Below are positions 1 through 7,143 of a DNA stretch of 14,820 nucleotides, piece after piece. A program made the translations under genes and the position numbers. Origin of the DNA: an uncultured Oscillospiraceae bacterium (GTDB lineage: Bacteria > Bacillota > Clostridia > Oscillospirales > Ruminococcaceae). Positions within the stretch are counted from its first letter, which is position 1, and each line of letters opens with the position of its first letter. The stretch spans positions 1 through 14,820 of the forward strand of contig CAKSHG010000029.1 in NCBI GenBank assembly GCA_934456315.1. The letters are read 5' to 3'. Under the pieces are notes generated by a model that did not search any database, had not been told where the DNA came from, and worked only from the letters and a program-made list of their open reading frames with translations.

Positions 1-69
1 GTAGCTCTGGCTGTAGTTCCTGCTGTTCTGGCTGGCGCTGCAATCGTAGTTGCTAAGAAGAGAAAGTAA
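1..69 (+). CDS. C-terminal end of a cell-surface protein (sortase-type tail), partial
   Basis: Only the last 22 codons are visible, in frame 1, ending with TAA at 67-69. They encode an Ala/Val/Leu-rich hydrophobic stretch of about 18 residues followed by KKRK at the very C-terminus. A hydrophobic segment plus a short basic tail is the usual end of Gram-positive proteins anchored by sortase, and Ruminococcus surface proteins commonly end this way. The LPXTG-like motif that would confirm it lies upstream, outside the window. A plain C-terminal membrane anchor is the alternative. The gene is followed by its own terminator, so it belongs to a different transcription unit from the ABC genes downstream. 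Confidence 0.7.
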   Translation, partial: VALAVVPAVLAGAAIVVAKKRK

Positions 70-86
70 TTCAGTAAACACTGAAT
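69..86 (+). other. Small stem-loop over the stop codon
   Basis: A perfect 7-base stem (ATTCAGT 69-75, ACTGAAT 80-86) encloses the loop AAAC and begins at the last base of the stop codon of the surface-protein gene. It has no U-tract, so by itself it is not a terminator. It may stabilise the 3' end of the message before the true terminator 30 bases further on. Confidence 0.4.
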
Positions 87-112
87 GAACCTCGCTTCTA
101 AAGGTTAACAAG

Positions 113-144
113 ATCCCGCTCCGAAAGGGGCGGGATTTTTGTTT
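113..144 (+). terminator. Intrinsic terminator of the surface-protein gene
   Basis: A 10-pair stem (113-122 with 127-136, one G-T wobble) closes a GAAA tetraloop at 123-126 and is followed directly by TTTTTGTTTT. This is a classic Rho-independent terminator on the + strand. It separates the surface-protein gene from the ABC operon. Confidence 0.93.
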
Positions 145-432
145 TACGGAACATAATTGTCTGCGTTTCGGAGCACTAGTCAGTTTTAATAAACTTTTAT
201 AAATTTGTTTGTGCAAGTTGACGAACGGCGGCTAAGTCCGCAGAAAATTAAGGAATTTAGGTAAATGCCGATAAATCATGCAGAGAATGAGTACAAAATA
301 TAGTGTGTGGGCGAATAAATGATCAAAATATAGACTATATATAGAATGGAAGTGTTTTGCAACTAAAAGTTGGCGTTTGGAAAGGTTGCCGGGGGTAATT
401 TATATAAGTTGACTAAAAACGGGCACGGGTTA
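145..432. other. AT-rich intergenic region without a recognisable gene
   Basis: About 290 bases lie between the upstream terminator and the operon promoter. I see no convincing ORF with a ribosome binding site, no tRNA and no riboswitch that I recognise. Small structures are present: a 10-base palindrome CTATATATAG at 335-344, a short GCGG/CCGC hairpin around 228-241 and a CAACT/AGTTG hairpin around 360-372. The length leaves room for regulator binding upstream of the promoter at 433-461, but no operator can be assigned from one sequence. Confidence 0.5.
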
Positions 433-461
433 TTGACATTAGCGGTTAAATTTGATATAAT
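433..461 (+). promoter_or_regulatory. Consensus sigma-A promoter of the ABC operon
   Basis: TTGACA at 433-438 and TATAAT at 456-461 both match the consensus in all six positions. The spacer is the optimal 17 bases, and an extended -10 TG sits at 453-454. The start of transcription is expected near 467-470, giving a leader of about 70 bases before the first ATPase gene at 538. No other promoter of comparable quality was found upstream of the long gene set. Confidence 0.92.
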
Positions 462-488
462 TAATACGGTATATATGATGGCGGTGTT

Positions 489-509
489 ATGGAATCGTGT
501 GTATTCCGT
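489..509 (+). promoter_or_regulatory. Inverted repeat in the operon leader (possible operator or hairpin)
   Basis: GGAAT (491-495) and ATTCC (503-507) form an inverted repeat with a 7-base spacer. One more A-T and one wobble pair extend it to 489-509. It lies roughly 20-40 bases downstream of the predicted transcription start, where a repressor could block elongation or an RNA hairpin could form. The arms are short, so this is only suggestive. Confidence 0.35.
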
Positions 510-537
510 CAGAAATCCGCAGACATGAGAGGTTAAA

Positions 538-1254
538 ATGAATAGCATAATTGAAGCTCGGAATGTCTGCATGGACTTCGCAATCGGGGACGGGAGCATC
601 GTTCATGCACTAAAAGGAATAAACCTACAGATACCGCCCAATCGGCTGTCTGTACTGCGCGGGCGTTCCGGCTCGGGCAAAACTACGTTGATAAATATCC
701 TCGGCGCGCTTGACCGACCAACATCGGGGGAGGTCATGTTCCTGGAGGACGGACGCGATATTACAAAGATTTCTGATAAAGAAAGAGATCGGCTCCGGCG
801 GATCGATATGGCGTTCGTTTTTCAGTCAGTCGCGCTTATTTCTACCATGACGGCGTTTGAAAACGTCGAATTTGCACTAAGACTTACTGGACTGCCATAT
901 AAGGAAAGGGTCGAACGTGCACGGCAGAGCCTGATACAGGTCGGGCTTGAAAAGAGGATCAACCATCGCCCAGGCGAGATGTCCGGCGGCGAGCAGCAGC
1001 GAGTGGCGATCGCAAGAGCAATTTCACACTCGCCAAAGATCATTTTTGCCGACGAACCCACTGCGGAGCTTGATTCACCGACCGCACTCGCGGTCATGAC
1101 GCTCTTCAAGGAGCTTGTAAGGCAGAATGACCTGACAATAGTAATGACAACTCACGACACGACTATGATGGATTTGGCTGATAACGTTTACACGCTGGAG
1201 GACGGCGTGATTTCTGACGTTAAGCAGAATTTCGAGGAGGGAGCCGATGCCTAA
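538..1254 (+). CDS. ABC transporter ATP-binding protein, LolD/MacB type
   Basis: This 238-residue cytosolic nucleotide-binding subunit hydrolyses ATP for a partner membrane protein. All core motifs are visible: Walker A GRSGSGKTT (42-50), Q-loop Gln96, signature MSGGEQQR (148-155), Walker B IIFADEP (168-174, catalytic Glu173) and the H-loop His206. The length and the MSGGEQQRVAIARA form place it in the LolD/MacB/FtsE group, whose usual partners are FtsX/MacB-type permeases. None is encoded here. It lacks the C-terminal TOBE extension of MalK/MsmX sugar ATPases. ATG 538 follows a GAGAGG site. The gene overlaps the next ATPase by 8 bases, which suggests coupled translation and a heterodimer. 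It uses CTA and TCA codons that the genes from 2234 onward mostly avoid. What it transports is unknown. Confidence 0.9.
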   Translation: MNSIIEARNVCMDFAIGDGSIVHALKGINLQIPPNRLSVLRGRSGSGKTTLINILGALDRPTSGEVMFLEDGRDITKISDKERDRLRRIDMAFVFQSVALISTMTAFENVEFALRLTGLPYKERVERARQSLIQVGLEKRINHRPGEMSGGEQQRVAIARAISHSPKIIFADEPTAELDSPTALAVMTLFKELVRQNDLTIVMTTHDTTMMDLADNVYTLEDGVISDVKQNFEEGADA

Positions 1255-2176
1255 AAAAGTGCTCCTTGCTCCGCCCGAAAACATTATGGTGCAGGCAGAG
1301 AACCTCGTGAAGATCTACAAATCGCGCGATGTCGAAGTAATGGCGCTCCAGGGGCTGGACCTTACGGTCGAGCGCGGAGAGCTGATGGGACTGATAGGCG
1401 CCAGCGGAAGCGGCAAATCAACTCTGCTGAACATGCTGGGCGGACTGGACAGACCATCGGCGGGAAGCCTGTATGTCGACGGCGTGGATATGTTGAAATT
1501 CACGGAGAAAGACTTCATAGAATATAAGCGAAAGACGGTAGGGTTTGTGTGGCAGAATAATGCCCGCAACCTTATCCCATACCTGACCGCAAAGCAGAAT
1601 GTCGAAATGCCAATGCTGCTTTCCGGGTTCAGCGGCAGAAGCCAGCGTGCAAACGAGCTGCTGGATATGGTAGGTCTTTCACATCGCAAGAACAGCCGGC
1701 TCGACCAGATGTCCGGCGGAGAGCAGCAGAGAGTTGCGATAGCAATCGCGCTGTCCAATAATCCGAAGCTGCTTCTTGCGGACGAACCGACCGGTTCGGT
1801 CGACACGGCAACGTCGAAGCTGATACTGGACGTGTTCAGGGAACTTAACAAGGCAATGGGCGTTACGATAATAATTGTGACGCATGATACAAAGCTTTCG
1901 GCACAGATAGACCGTGTGGTAGCTATCCGAGATGGCAAGACCTCCACGGAGCTGGTACGAAAGCCGGGCATTGCAAAGTCGTTCGGCGAACTCACCGAGC
2001 AGGAGGAAACCTCGCATGAGGAACTCACCGTGCTCGACAGGGCAGGGCGGCTTCAGATCCCCAAGGAGTATCTTGAGGAACTCGGGCTCAAGGGCGGCGA
2101 CAAGGTCCGCGTGGAGCTTGAGGAAGGAAGGATCTCCATTTACCCGCGCGGCATCGCGGACAAGGCAAGTAAATAA
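1247..2176 (+). CDS. ABC transporter ATP-binding protein fused to an AbrB/SpoVT-like domain
   Basis: The protein has 309 residues. Residues 15-235 form an ABC ATPase with Walker A GASGSGKST (51-59), Gln103 in the Q-loop, signature MSGGEQQR (155-162), Walker B LLLADEP with Glu180, and His213. It is of the LolD/MacB type and lies right behind a similar ATPase. After a linker of about 25 residues, residues 260-300 read as a swapped-hairpin AbrB/MazE/SpoVT-like domain: VLDRAGRLQIP, then LEELGLKGGDKV, then a short beta strand ending in IYP. In AbrB such a domain dimerises and binds DNA. Here it may act as a dimerisation or regulatory unit, or sense an effector; its role is inferred. ATG 1247 overlaps the upstream stop and follows a GAGGAGGG site. 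No FtsX-type permease is encoded in the window. Confidence 0.88.
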   Translation: MPKKVLLAPPENIMVQAENLVKIYKSRDVEVMALQGLDLTVERGELMGLIGASGSGKSTLLNMLGGLDRPSAGSLYVDGVDMLKFTEKDFIEYKRKTVGFVWQNNARNLIPYLTAKQNVEMPMLLSGFSGRSQRANELLDMVGLSHRKNSRLDQMSGGEQQRVAIAIALSNNPKLLLADEPTGSVDTATSKLILDVFRELNKAMGVTIIIVTHDTKLSAQIDRVVAIRDGKTSTELVRKPGIAKSFGELTEQEETSHEELTVLDRAGRLQIPKEYLEELGLKGGDKVRVELEEGRISIYPRGIADKASK

Positions 2177-2211
2177 TCGGGAGGGAGAACCCGATTTGCT
2201 GCAAAGCAGTA
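2175..2211 (+). other. Two tandem stem-loops between the ATPase and solute-binding protein genes
   Basis: AATCGGG (2175-2181) pairs with CCCGATT (2190-2196) around an 8-base loop. A second stem, TGCTGC (2197-2202) with GCAGTA (2206-2211) and an AAA loop, follows at once; it contains one wobble pair. There is no U-tract. They fill the gap before the ribosome binding site of the next gene, so they may serve as mRNA processing or stability elements rather than as a terminator. Confidence 0.5.
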
Positions 2212-2214
2212 TTT

Positions 2215-2236
2215 AGGAAAGGTGGATTTCACTGTG
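2215..2236 (+). promoter_or_regulatory. Ribosome binding site deciding the GTG 2234 start
   Basis: AGGAAAGG at 2215-2222 lies 11 bases before GTG 2234, whereas the upstream GTG 2222 overlaps the site itself. Starting at 2234 also gives a clean signal peptide beginning with basic residues (AKERKARLKR). Confidence 0.7.
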
Positions 2237-5221
2237 GCAAAAGAGCGAAAAGCCAGACTGAAGAGAGTCACTTCATTGTTCATGTCAGCCGTAATGGCGG
2301 CGACTCTCGTACAGGTCCAGCTGGCGCCCGGCGCTGCTGCGGAGGAGGAGAGCGCAGACTCATCGTCCTCCACGACCGTTAACGCGGACAGCCTGAGCAT
2401 CGTCAGCAACAAAAACGCGTACAGAAAGTACATAGCAAGATATCCGGACGCTGCAAAGCCGATGGAGGAGGTCAACATTGATGTCACCCAGTTCGAGCAG
2501 AGCGATGACATTGATGTCCAGCTTGAGGACTATGAGGGCGAGAAAAAGTGCGTCGCATGGGTGGACTGCGAAGGAACACTGACATGGATGTTCGACGTTA
2601 AGACCGCTGGTCTGTACAACCTCGAAATGTTCTATCACCCCATCACCGCGACCAACACCACCATCGAGGTCGAGATGAAGATCGACGGCGAGTATCCGTT
2701 CGATGAAGTCAAGCTGGTCGAACTTGACCGCTACTGGCAGAACGAAACGCAGATCGGCTGGGACGCAAGAAAGAAGAACCAGAAGCGTCCTCCCCAGGTT
2801 GAGTACAATACCTGGGTGACATACCCGATCAAGGATAAGGACGGACTTATCAATACTCCTTACTTCTTCTACCTTTCCGAGGGCGAGCATGAGATCTCGC
2901 TCACAGGTATCAAGACCAACTTCTACCTGAAGGGCATGAAGTTCTACAATACCGAGGAGCTTCCCAGCTATGCCGACATCAAGCCCACCCAGGAGCAGAT
3001 CGAAGCTACTCCCGCTTTCGGAAGCAACACCGATATTGGTCATATTGAGGCTGAGAACACTTATTATACAACCTCCTCCACTCTGTATCCTACCTATGAC
3101 AGAACTGACTACTCCGTCAGCCCCTCTCACCCGGTAAACAAGCGCTACAACACTGTCGGCGCGGATACATGGGATCAGTCTACCCAGACCATCGCATGGC
3201 AGGTAGATGTTCCCGAGGACGGATACTATAAGATGCAGATCAGATGCCGTCAGAGCACGATGCGCGGATTCTTCTCCAACCGCCGCGTCTACATCAACGG
3301 CGAAGTCCCCTGCAAGGAGCTTGACGATATCAAGATCCAGTACAACCCCAACTGGCAGACAGTTGAGCTCAAGGACGAGAATGGCGAGTACATCTACGTT
3401 TTCCTCCACAAGGGCACCAATGAGATAGCGCTCGAAGCTATCCCTGGCGATATCGGTCCGGTTATGGAGCGTCTTGACGACCTCATCTTCCAGATGAACT
3501 ACTACTACAGACGTATCCTCATGATCACCGGTCCGTCCCCCGATGAGTACAACGACTACTACCTCGAGGATCAGATCGAGGGTCTGTTCGACTTCCTTGA
3601 AACCGCTATCGACACCCTCTATAAAGAGAAGGCTGGCATCGAGGCTCTGACAGGCCAGGGCTCCGAGGCATCAACGCTTCAGACAATGGCGGTAATCCTC
3701 CAGATGGCAGTTGACCACCCTGAGGACCTGCCGCAGATGCTTTCCTCCATTAAGGATCAGATCTCCGCTGTATCCGCATGGATGAGAGATTACCGCGATC
3801 AGCCGCTTGAGATCGACTATATCGAAGTTAAGACATGCCACGACAATTTCCGTGACTGCTCCACAAACTTCTTCTCCGCTCTCGCATTCGGCTTCCAGGC
3901 ATTCATCGGTTCCTTCTTCGAGGATTACACCTCCGTGTCTGACTCCACAGGCGTTGAAAAGACCATGAATGTTTGGGTATCCCTCGGTCGTGACCAGGCT
4001 ACCGTTGTTAACGAACTGGTAAGCTCCGAGTACAACCCCAATAACGATACCAAGGTAGCGATCTCGCTGGTTCAGGGCGCCGTTCTTGAGGCAACTCTCG
4101 CCGGCAAGGGTCCTGAAGTTGCGCTGTTCATCGGCGGCGACTTCCCTGTAGTCTGCGCTTCCAGAGGACTTCTCGTAAACCTCAAGGAGCAGCCCGGCTA
4201 CGATTCCATCATCAGCCGATTCACTGATGACGTGACAACGCTTTATGAATTCAACGGCGGCGTTTATGGTCTGCCTCTGACCGAGAACTTCCCGATGCTG
4301 TTCTACCGCACCGACGTTCTTGATGAGCTGGGTTACACTGACCCGCCTGCAACATGGGACGAACTTATAAACATGCTGCCTGATATCCAGAGAAAGTATC
4401 TGGAGGTAGGTCTGATCCTGCCGTCCAACATCTCTTCTCAGGTATTCGACGCAGGTAACACATTCGTACTGCTCATGCTCCAGACTGGTCAGGACTTCTA
4501 CAACTTCGACGAGGCAAGCGGTCAGTACATTTCCACAACATTCGACACCGAGGCTGCCGTTGAGGCGTTCACAAAGTGGACTAAGTTCTACACCGTTTAC
4601 GACTTCGACCAGACCTACGACGCATTCACACGTTTCAGAACCGGTGAGATGCCCATTCTGCTCCAGAACTACGCATTCTACAACCAGCTGAGCGTTGCGG
4701 CTCCTGAAATCAAGGGTCTGTGGTCCTTCACTCACGTTCCCGGCTCCTATGTGACCGACGAGAACGGCAACAGAGTAAAGGACAGCGACGGCAACTACAA
4801 GATCGACTACACGGCAAACTCCGGTTCCTCCGGTGCAGTTATCTTCAACAGCTGCAAGGACGTAGGCGCAGCTTGGAACTTCATCGACTGGTTCACTACT
4901 ACGGACGTACAGGTAGAGTATGGTAAGACTATCGAGGCTATAATGGGCCCGATGGGTCGTTACGACACAGCGAACGTTGAGGCGCTGTCCAGACTTAACT
5001 GGTCTACTTCCGAGTATAACAAGATCAGCGACCAGATGAACAATCTGAGAGAGGTTCCGATCATTCCGGCTTCCTACGCAGTTACACGAAACGTTTACAA
5101 TGCATTCAGAGCAGTTGTAAACAACCAGAAGAACCCCAGATACCAGCTCAGCTCCTACAACAGAGATATCAACTCTGAGATCGTAAGAAAGCTGAAGGAT
5201 CTCGGCTACTACAATGGTTAA
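2234..5221 (+). CDS. Large secreted sugar-type ABC solute-binding protein with two N-terminal jelly-roll modules
   Basis: GTG 2234 is preferred over the in-frame GTG 2222 because AGGAAAGG at 2215-2222 gives normal spacing only to 2234. The product is 995 residues. Residues 1-36 are a signal peptide ending in AAA before EEES; there is no lipobox Cys. Residues about 85-245 and 268-425 look like two beta-sandwich carbohydrate-binding modules, the second opening with HIEAE as in CBM6/35-type domains. A mostly helical segment (about 426-565) links to a family-1 (MalE-like) binding domain from about 575, with VYGLPLTENFPMLFYRTDVL and a PATWDEL motif. Usual binding proteins have 400-450 residues, so this is more than twice the normal size. 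It lies just before a permease pair and should capture substrate for it. Codon use suggests high expression. The ligand is unknown, but a carbohydrate is likely. Confidence 0.9.
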   Translation: MAKERKARLKRVTSLFMSAVMAATLVQVQLAPGAAAEEESADSSSSTTVNADSLSIVSNKNAYRKYIARYPDAAKPMEEVNIDVTQFEQSDDIDVQLEDYEGEKKCVAWVDCEGTLTWMFDVKTAGLYNLEMFYHPITATNTTIEVEMKIDGEYPFDEVKLVELDRYWQNETQIGWDARKKNQKRPPQVEYNTWVTYPIKDKDGLINTPYFFYLSEGEHEISLTGIKTNFYLKGMKFYNTEELPSYADIKPTQEQIEATPAFGSNTDIGHIEAENTYYTTSSTLYPTYDRTDYSVSPSHPVNKRYNTVGADTWDQSTQTIAWQVDVPEDGYYKMQIRCRQSTMRGFFSNRRVYINGEVPCKELDDIKIQYNPNWQTVELKDENGEYIYVFLHKGTNEIALEAIPGDIGPVMERLDDLIFQMNYYYRRILMITGPSPDEYNDYYLEDQIEGLFDFLETAIDTLYKEKAGIEALTGQGSEASTLQTMAVILQMAVDHPEDLPQMLSSIKDQISAVSAWMRDYRDQPLEIDYIEVKTCHDNFRDCSTNFFSALAFGFQAFIGSFFEDYTSVSDSTGVEKTMNVWVSLGRDQATVVNELVSSEYNPNNDTKVAISLVQGAVLEATLAGKGPEVALFIGGDFPVVCASRGLLVNLKEQPGYDSIISRFTDDVTTLYEFNGGVYGLPLTENFPMLFYRTDVLDELGYTDPPATWDELINMLPDIQRKYLEVGLILPSNISSQVFDAGNTFVLLMLQTGQDFYNFDEASGQYISTTFDTEAAVEAFTKWTKFYTVYDFDQTYDAFTRFRTGEMPILLQNYAFYNQLSVAAPEIKGLWSFTHVPGSYVTDENGNRVKDSDGNYKIDYTANSGSSGAVIFNSCKDVGAAWNFIDWFTTTDVQVEYGKTIEAIMGPMGRYDTANVEALSRLNWSTSEYNKISDQMNNLREVPIIPASYAVTRNVYNAFRAVVNNQKNPRYQLSSYNRDINSEIVRKLKDLGYYNG

Positions 5222-5230
5222 GGTCAATAC

Positions 5231-5252
5231 CCTTCCCGCGAAAGCGGGAAGG
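5231..5252 (+). other. Strong GNRA stem-loop after the solute-binding protein gene
   Basis: A perfect 9-pair, GC-rich stem (CCTTCCCGC 5231-5239 with GCGGGAAGG 5244-5252) closes a GAAA tetraloop. No run of T follows, so it should not terminate efficiently. It sits between the binding-protein gene and the first permease gene. At that position such hairpins are known in other transport operons (for example malE-malF) to protect the upstream message from 3' decay and give excess binding protein over permease. Confidence 0.85.
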
Positions 5253-5286
5253 ATACCGTACCATAAGAAAAATAGGAGGAATCAGC

Positions 5287-6225
5287 TTGTTCGGTAAAGA
5301 GAAATCGCAGTATATCGAGGACAGCAAGTTCCGTTATACGATGCGTGAGATGAAGAAGAACGGCAGCGCGTACATACTCGCTCTTCCGTACTTCCTTTTG
5401 TTCCTGATATTCACAGGTATACCGGTCGTTATCTCCCTCCCTGTAGGCTTCACGAACTTCAACATGGTTCAGTTCCCGCAGTGGGTAGGACTCAGCAACT
5501 TCTATACTCTGTTCCTTCAGGACGACGTTTTCCTTATTGCTATCCAGAATACGCTCGTATTCGCTATCATCACCGGCCCAGTCAGCTACATCGCGTGCTT
5601 CCTGCTGGCATGGCTCATCAATGAGATGCCCGGTCCGCTGAAAACCGTATTTACATACATTTTCTACGCTCCGACCCTTGCTGGTAACATCTACGCAACA
5701 TGGCAGCTCATCTTCTCCGGCGATACCTACGGCTTCCTGAACTCCATGCTCATGAGCCTTGGTCTTATCAACGGTCCGCAGCAGTGGCTGACCGACGCAA
5801 GATACATTCTGATGTGCGTAATTATCGTACAGATGTGGATGTCCCTTGGCGCAGGCTTCCTTTCACTGCGTGCAGGCTTCCAGGGCATCGATAAGTCCGG
5901 CTACGAGGCTGGCGCTATCGAGGGTATCAAGAACCGTTTCCAGGAACTGCTTTACATTACTATCCCGGCTATGGGTCCGCAGCTTCTGTTCGCGGCTGTA
6001 ATGCAGATCACATCTTCCTTCACCGCTGGTGATATCGGTAGATTCCTGACCGCATTCCCGTCTACTGACTACGCAGCGCACACGATCATGACTCACGCTT
6101 TCGACTACGGTTCTGTCCGCTACGAAATGGGTTACGCCTGCGCTATCTGCTTCCTGCTGTTCATCGTAATGATAATCGTCAACAACGTTATCCGCAAGGC
6201 GATGGCAGGAATACTCGATACTTAA
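5287..6225 (+). CDS. Sugar ABC transporter permease, MalF/UgpA type (first pair)
   Basis: This integral membrane subunit has 312 residues and about six transmembrane helices, starting near 28-50 and ending near 282-302. The cytoplasmic EAA loop that docks the ATPase is at 207-229 (EAGAIEG, then ITIPAMGP), a slightly degenerate form. The family moves oligosaccharides or related solutes handed over by a binding protein. The start is TTG 5287, set by AGGAGGA at 5274-5280 with a 6-base spacer; translation begins FGKEKSQ. It lies 65 bases behind the solute-binding protein gene and 12 bases before the MalG-type partner, so it forms a heterodimer with that product. Specificity cannot be read from the sequence. 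Confidence 0.92.
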   Translation: MFGKEKSQYIEDSKFRYTMREMKKNGSAYILALPYFLLFLIFTGIPVVISLPVGFTNFNMVQFPQWVGLSNFYTLFLQDDVFLIAIQNTLVFAIITGPVSYIACFLLAWLINEMPGPLKTVFTYIFYAPTLAGNIYATWQLIFSGDTYGFLNSMLMSLGLINGPQQWLTDARYILMCVIIVQMWMSLGAGFLSLRAGFQGIDKSGYEAGAIEGIKNRFQELLYITIPAMGPQLLFAAVMQITSSFTAGDIGRFLTAFPSTDYAAHTIMTHAFDYGSVRYEMGYACAICFLLFIVMIIVNNVIRKAMAGILDT

Positions 6226-6237
6226 GGAGGACGGAAG

Positions 6238-7098
6238 ATGCGCATTATTAAGAAAAGAAAAAAGTGGGGAGGATCCCGCGGCGGCGATATCGCGATATTC
6301 ATTCTGCTCGTGCTTATCGGTCTGTTCATGCTCTTCCCGATCTATCTGTCGGTAATCCAGTCCATAAAGCCGGTCGAGGAACTGTTCGTGTTCCCGCCTA
6401 AGCTCTACGTTCAGCGTCCTACCTCCCAGAACTTCGAGGACATGCTGAAGGTGGCAGGCTCTCTCGACGTACCGTTCTCAAGATATGTTTTCAACTCCGT
6501 ATTCGTTTCTGTAGTCGTTACAGTTGCACAGCTGTTCCTTTCCTCCTCTGCGGCTTATGTGCTGTCTAAGGTAAAGGCTCCCGGCGTCAAGGCGATGAAC
6601 AAGGTCATCGAAATTGCCCTCCTGTTCACCTCCTCTGTAACCTACATCGTACAGTACATCGTTATGGCACAGCTCGGCATGATCGATACATACTGGGCTA
6701 TCACGCTGCCGTACATCGCAACTCCTATGGGTCTGTTCCTTATGAAACAGTTCATGGGTCAGATCCCTGAAAGTATGATCGAAGCAGCAAAGCTGGACGG
6801 CGCAAGCCACCTCAGAGTTTGCTGGCAGATCGTAATGCCGAACGTTAAGCCTGCATGGCTCACCCTGATGATCTTCGCATTCCAGGGCGCTTGGCAGATC
6901 ACCGGCTACCTGTTCGTATATTCCGAGCAGCTCAAGCCTATTCCTATCGTAATGCAGCAGATCGCAGCGGCAGGTATTGCACGAACAGGCGTATCGTCAG
7001 CGACAGTTGTTGTGCTGATGCTGCCGCCTATGATACTCTTCCTTATACTCCAGAGCAACGTCGTTGAAACCATGGCGCACTCTGGTCTGAAGGATTGA
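6238..7098 (+). CDS. Sugar ABC transporter permease, MalG/UgpE type (first pair)
   Basis: This 286-residue membrane subunit is the partner of the preceding permease. The N-terminus is basic (RIIKKRKKW), and the first helix spans about 18-40. The EAA loop is canonical: IPESMIEAAKLDGAS at 176-190, then IVMPNVKP. The C-terminus ends in ETMAHSGLKD, matching the typical MalG-type ending. ATG 6238 follows AAGGAGG 12 bases after the upstream stop, so translation is probably coupled. A 45-base gap with a weak hairpin separates it from the propeller protein gene. The conserved EAA loop implies that a MalK/MsmX-like, or another, ATPase docks here. Confidence 0.93.
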   Translation: MRIIKKRKKWGGSRGGDIAIFILLVLIGLFMLFPIYLSVIQSIKPVEELFVFPPKLYVQRPTSQNFEDMLKVAGSLDVPFSRYVFNSVFVSVVVTVAQLFLSSSAAYVLSKVKAPGVKAMNKVIEIALLFTSSVTYIVQYIVMAQLGMIDTYWAITLPYIATPMGLFLMKQFMGQIPESMIEAAKLDGASHLRVCWQIVMPNVKPAWLTLMIFAFQGAWQITGYLFVYSEQLKPIPIVMQQIAAAGIARTGVSSATVVVLMLPPMILFLILQSNVVETMAHSGLKD

Positions 7099-7100
7099 CC

Positions 7101-7117
7101 TGCTGTACGGAACAGCG
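7101..7117 (+). other. Weak intergenic stem-loop
   Basis: TGCTGT (7101-7106) pairs with ACAGCG (7112-7117), one pair being a wobble, around a 5-base loop just after the stop of the second permease gene. It has no adjacent U-tract. It belongs to the series of stem-loops found in all four larger gaps of this operon. Confidence 0.4.
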
Positions 7118-7143
7118 ATTCTATTTACGAAAGGATGATTTTA

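Noticed and set aside
145-432. Riboswitch or small RNA in the long upstream gap
   Set aside because: No conserved riboswitch core or paired promoter and terminator could be recognised. Only short hairpins and a 10-base palindrome were seen.
363-599. Minus-strand 78-codon frame covering the operon promoter
   Set aside because: It overlaps the consensus promoter and the first ATPase gene, and has no ribosome binding site or conserved feature that I can see.
1315-2028. 237-codon minus-strand frame opposite the second ATPase gene
   Set aside because: Ser/Arg-rich translation with no recognisable domain, opposite a gene with every ABC motif intact.
2175-2211. Terminator separating the ATPase pair from the binding-protein gene
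   Set aside because: Two stems are present, but no T-run follows either one, so termination is unlikely. Kept as stem-loops only.
2360-3409. 349-codon minus-strand frame
   Set aside because: Same codon-aligned mirror effect within the binding-protein gene. The translation is Val/Leu/Asp-rich without motifs.
3671-5227. 518-codon open frame on the minus strand opposite the binding-protein gene
   Set aside because: It is codon-aligned with the sense gene and stays open only because TTA, CTA and TCA are avoided there. It has no plausible ribosome binding site or domain, and the sense protein is a clear family member.
5231-5252. Terminator after the binding-protein gene
   Set aside because: The stem is excellent, but it is followed by ATACCGTACC with no T-run, and permease genes continue in the same direction.
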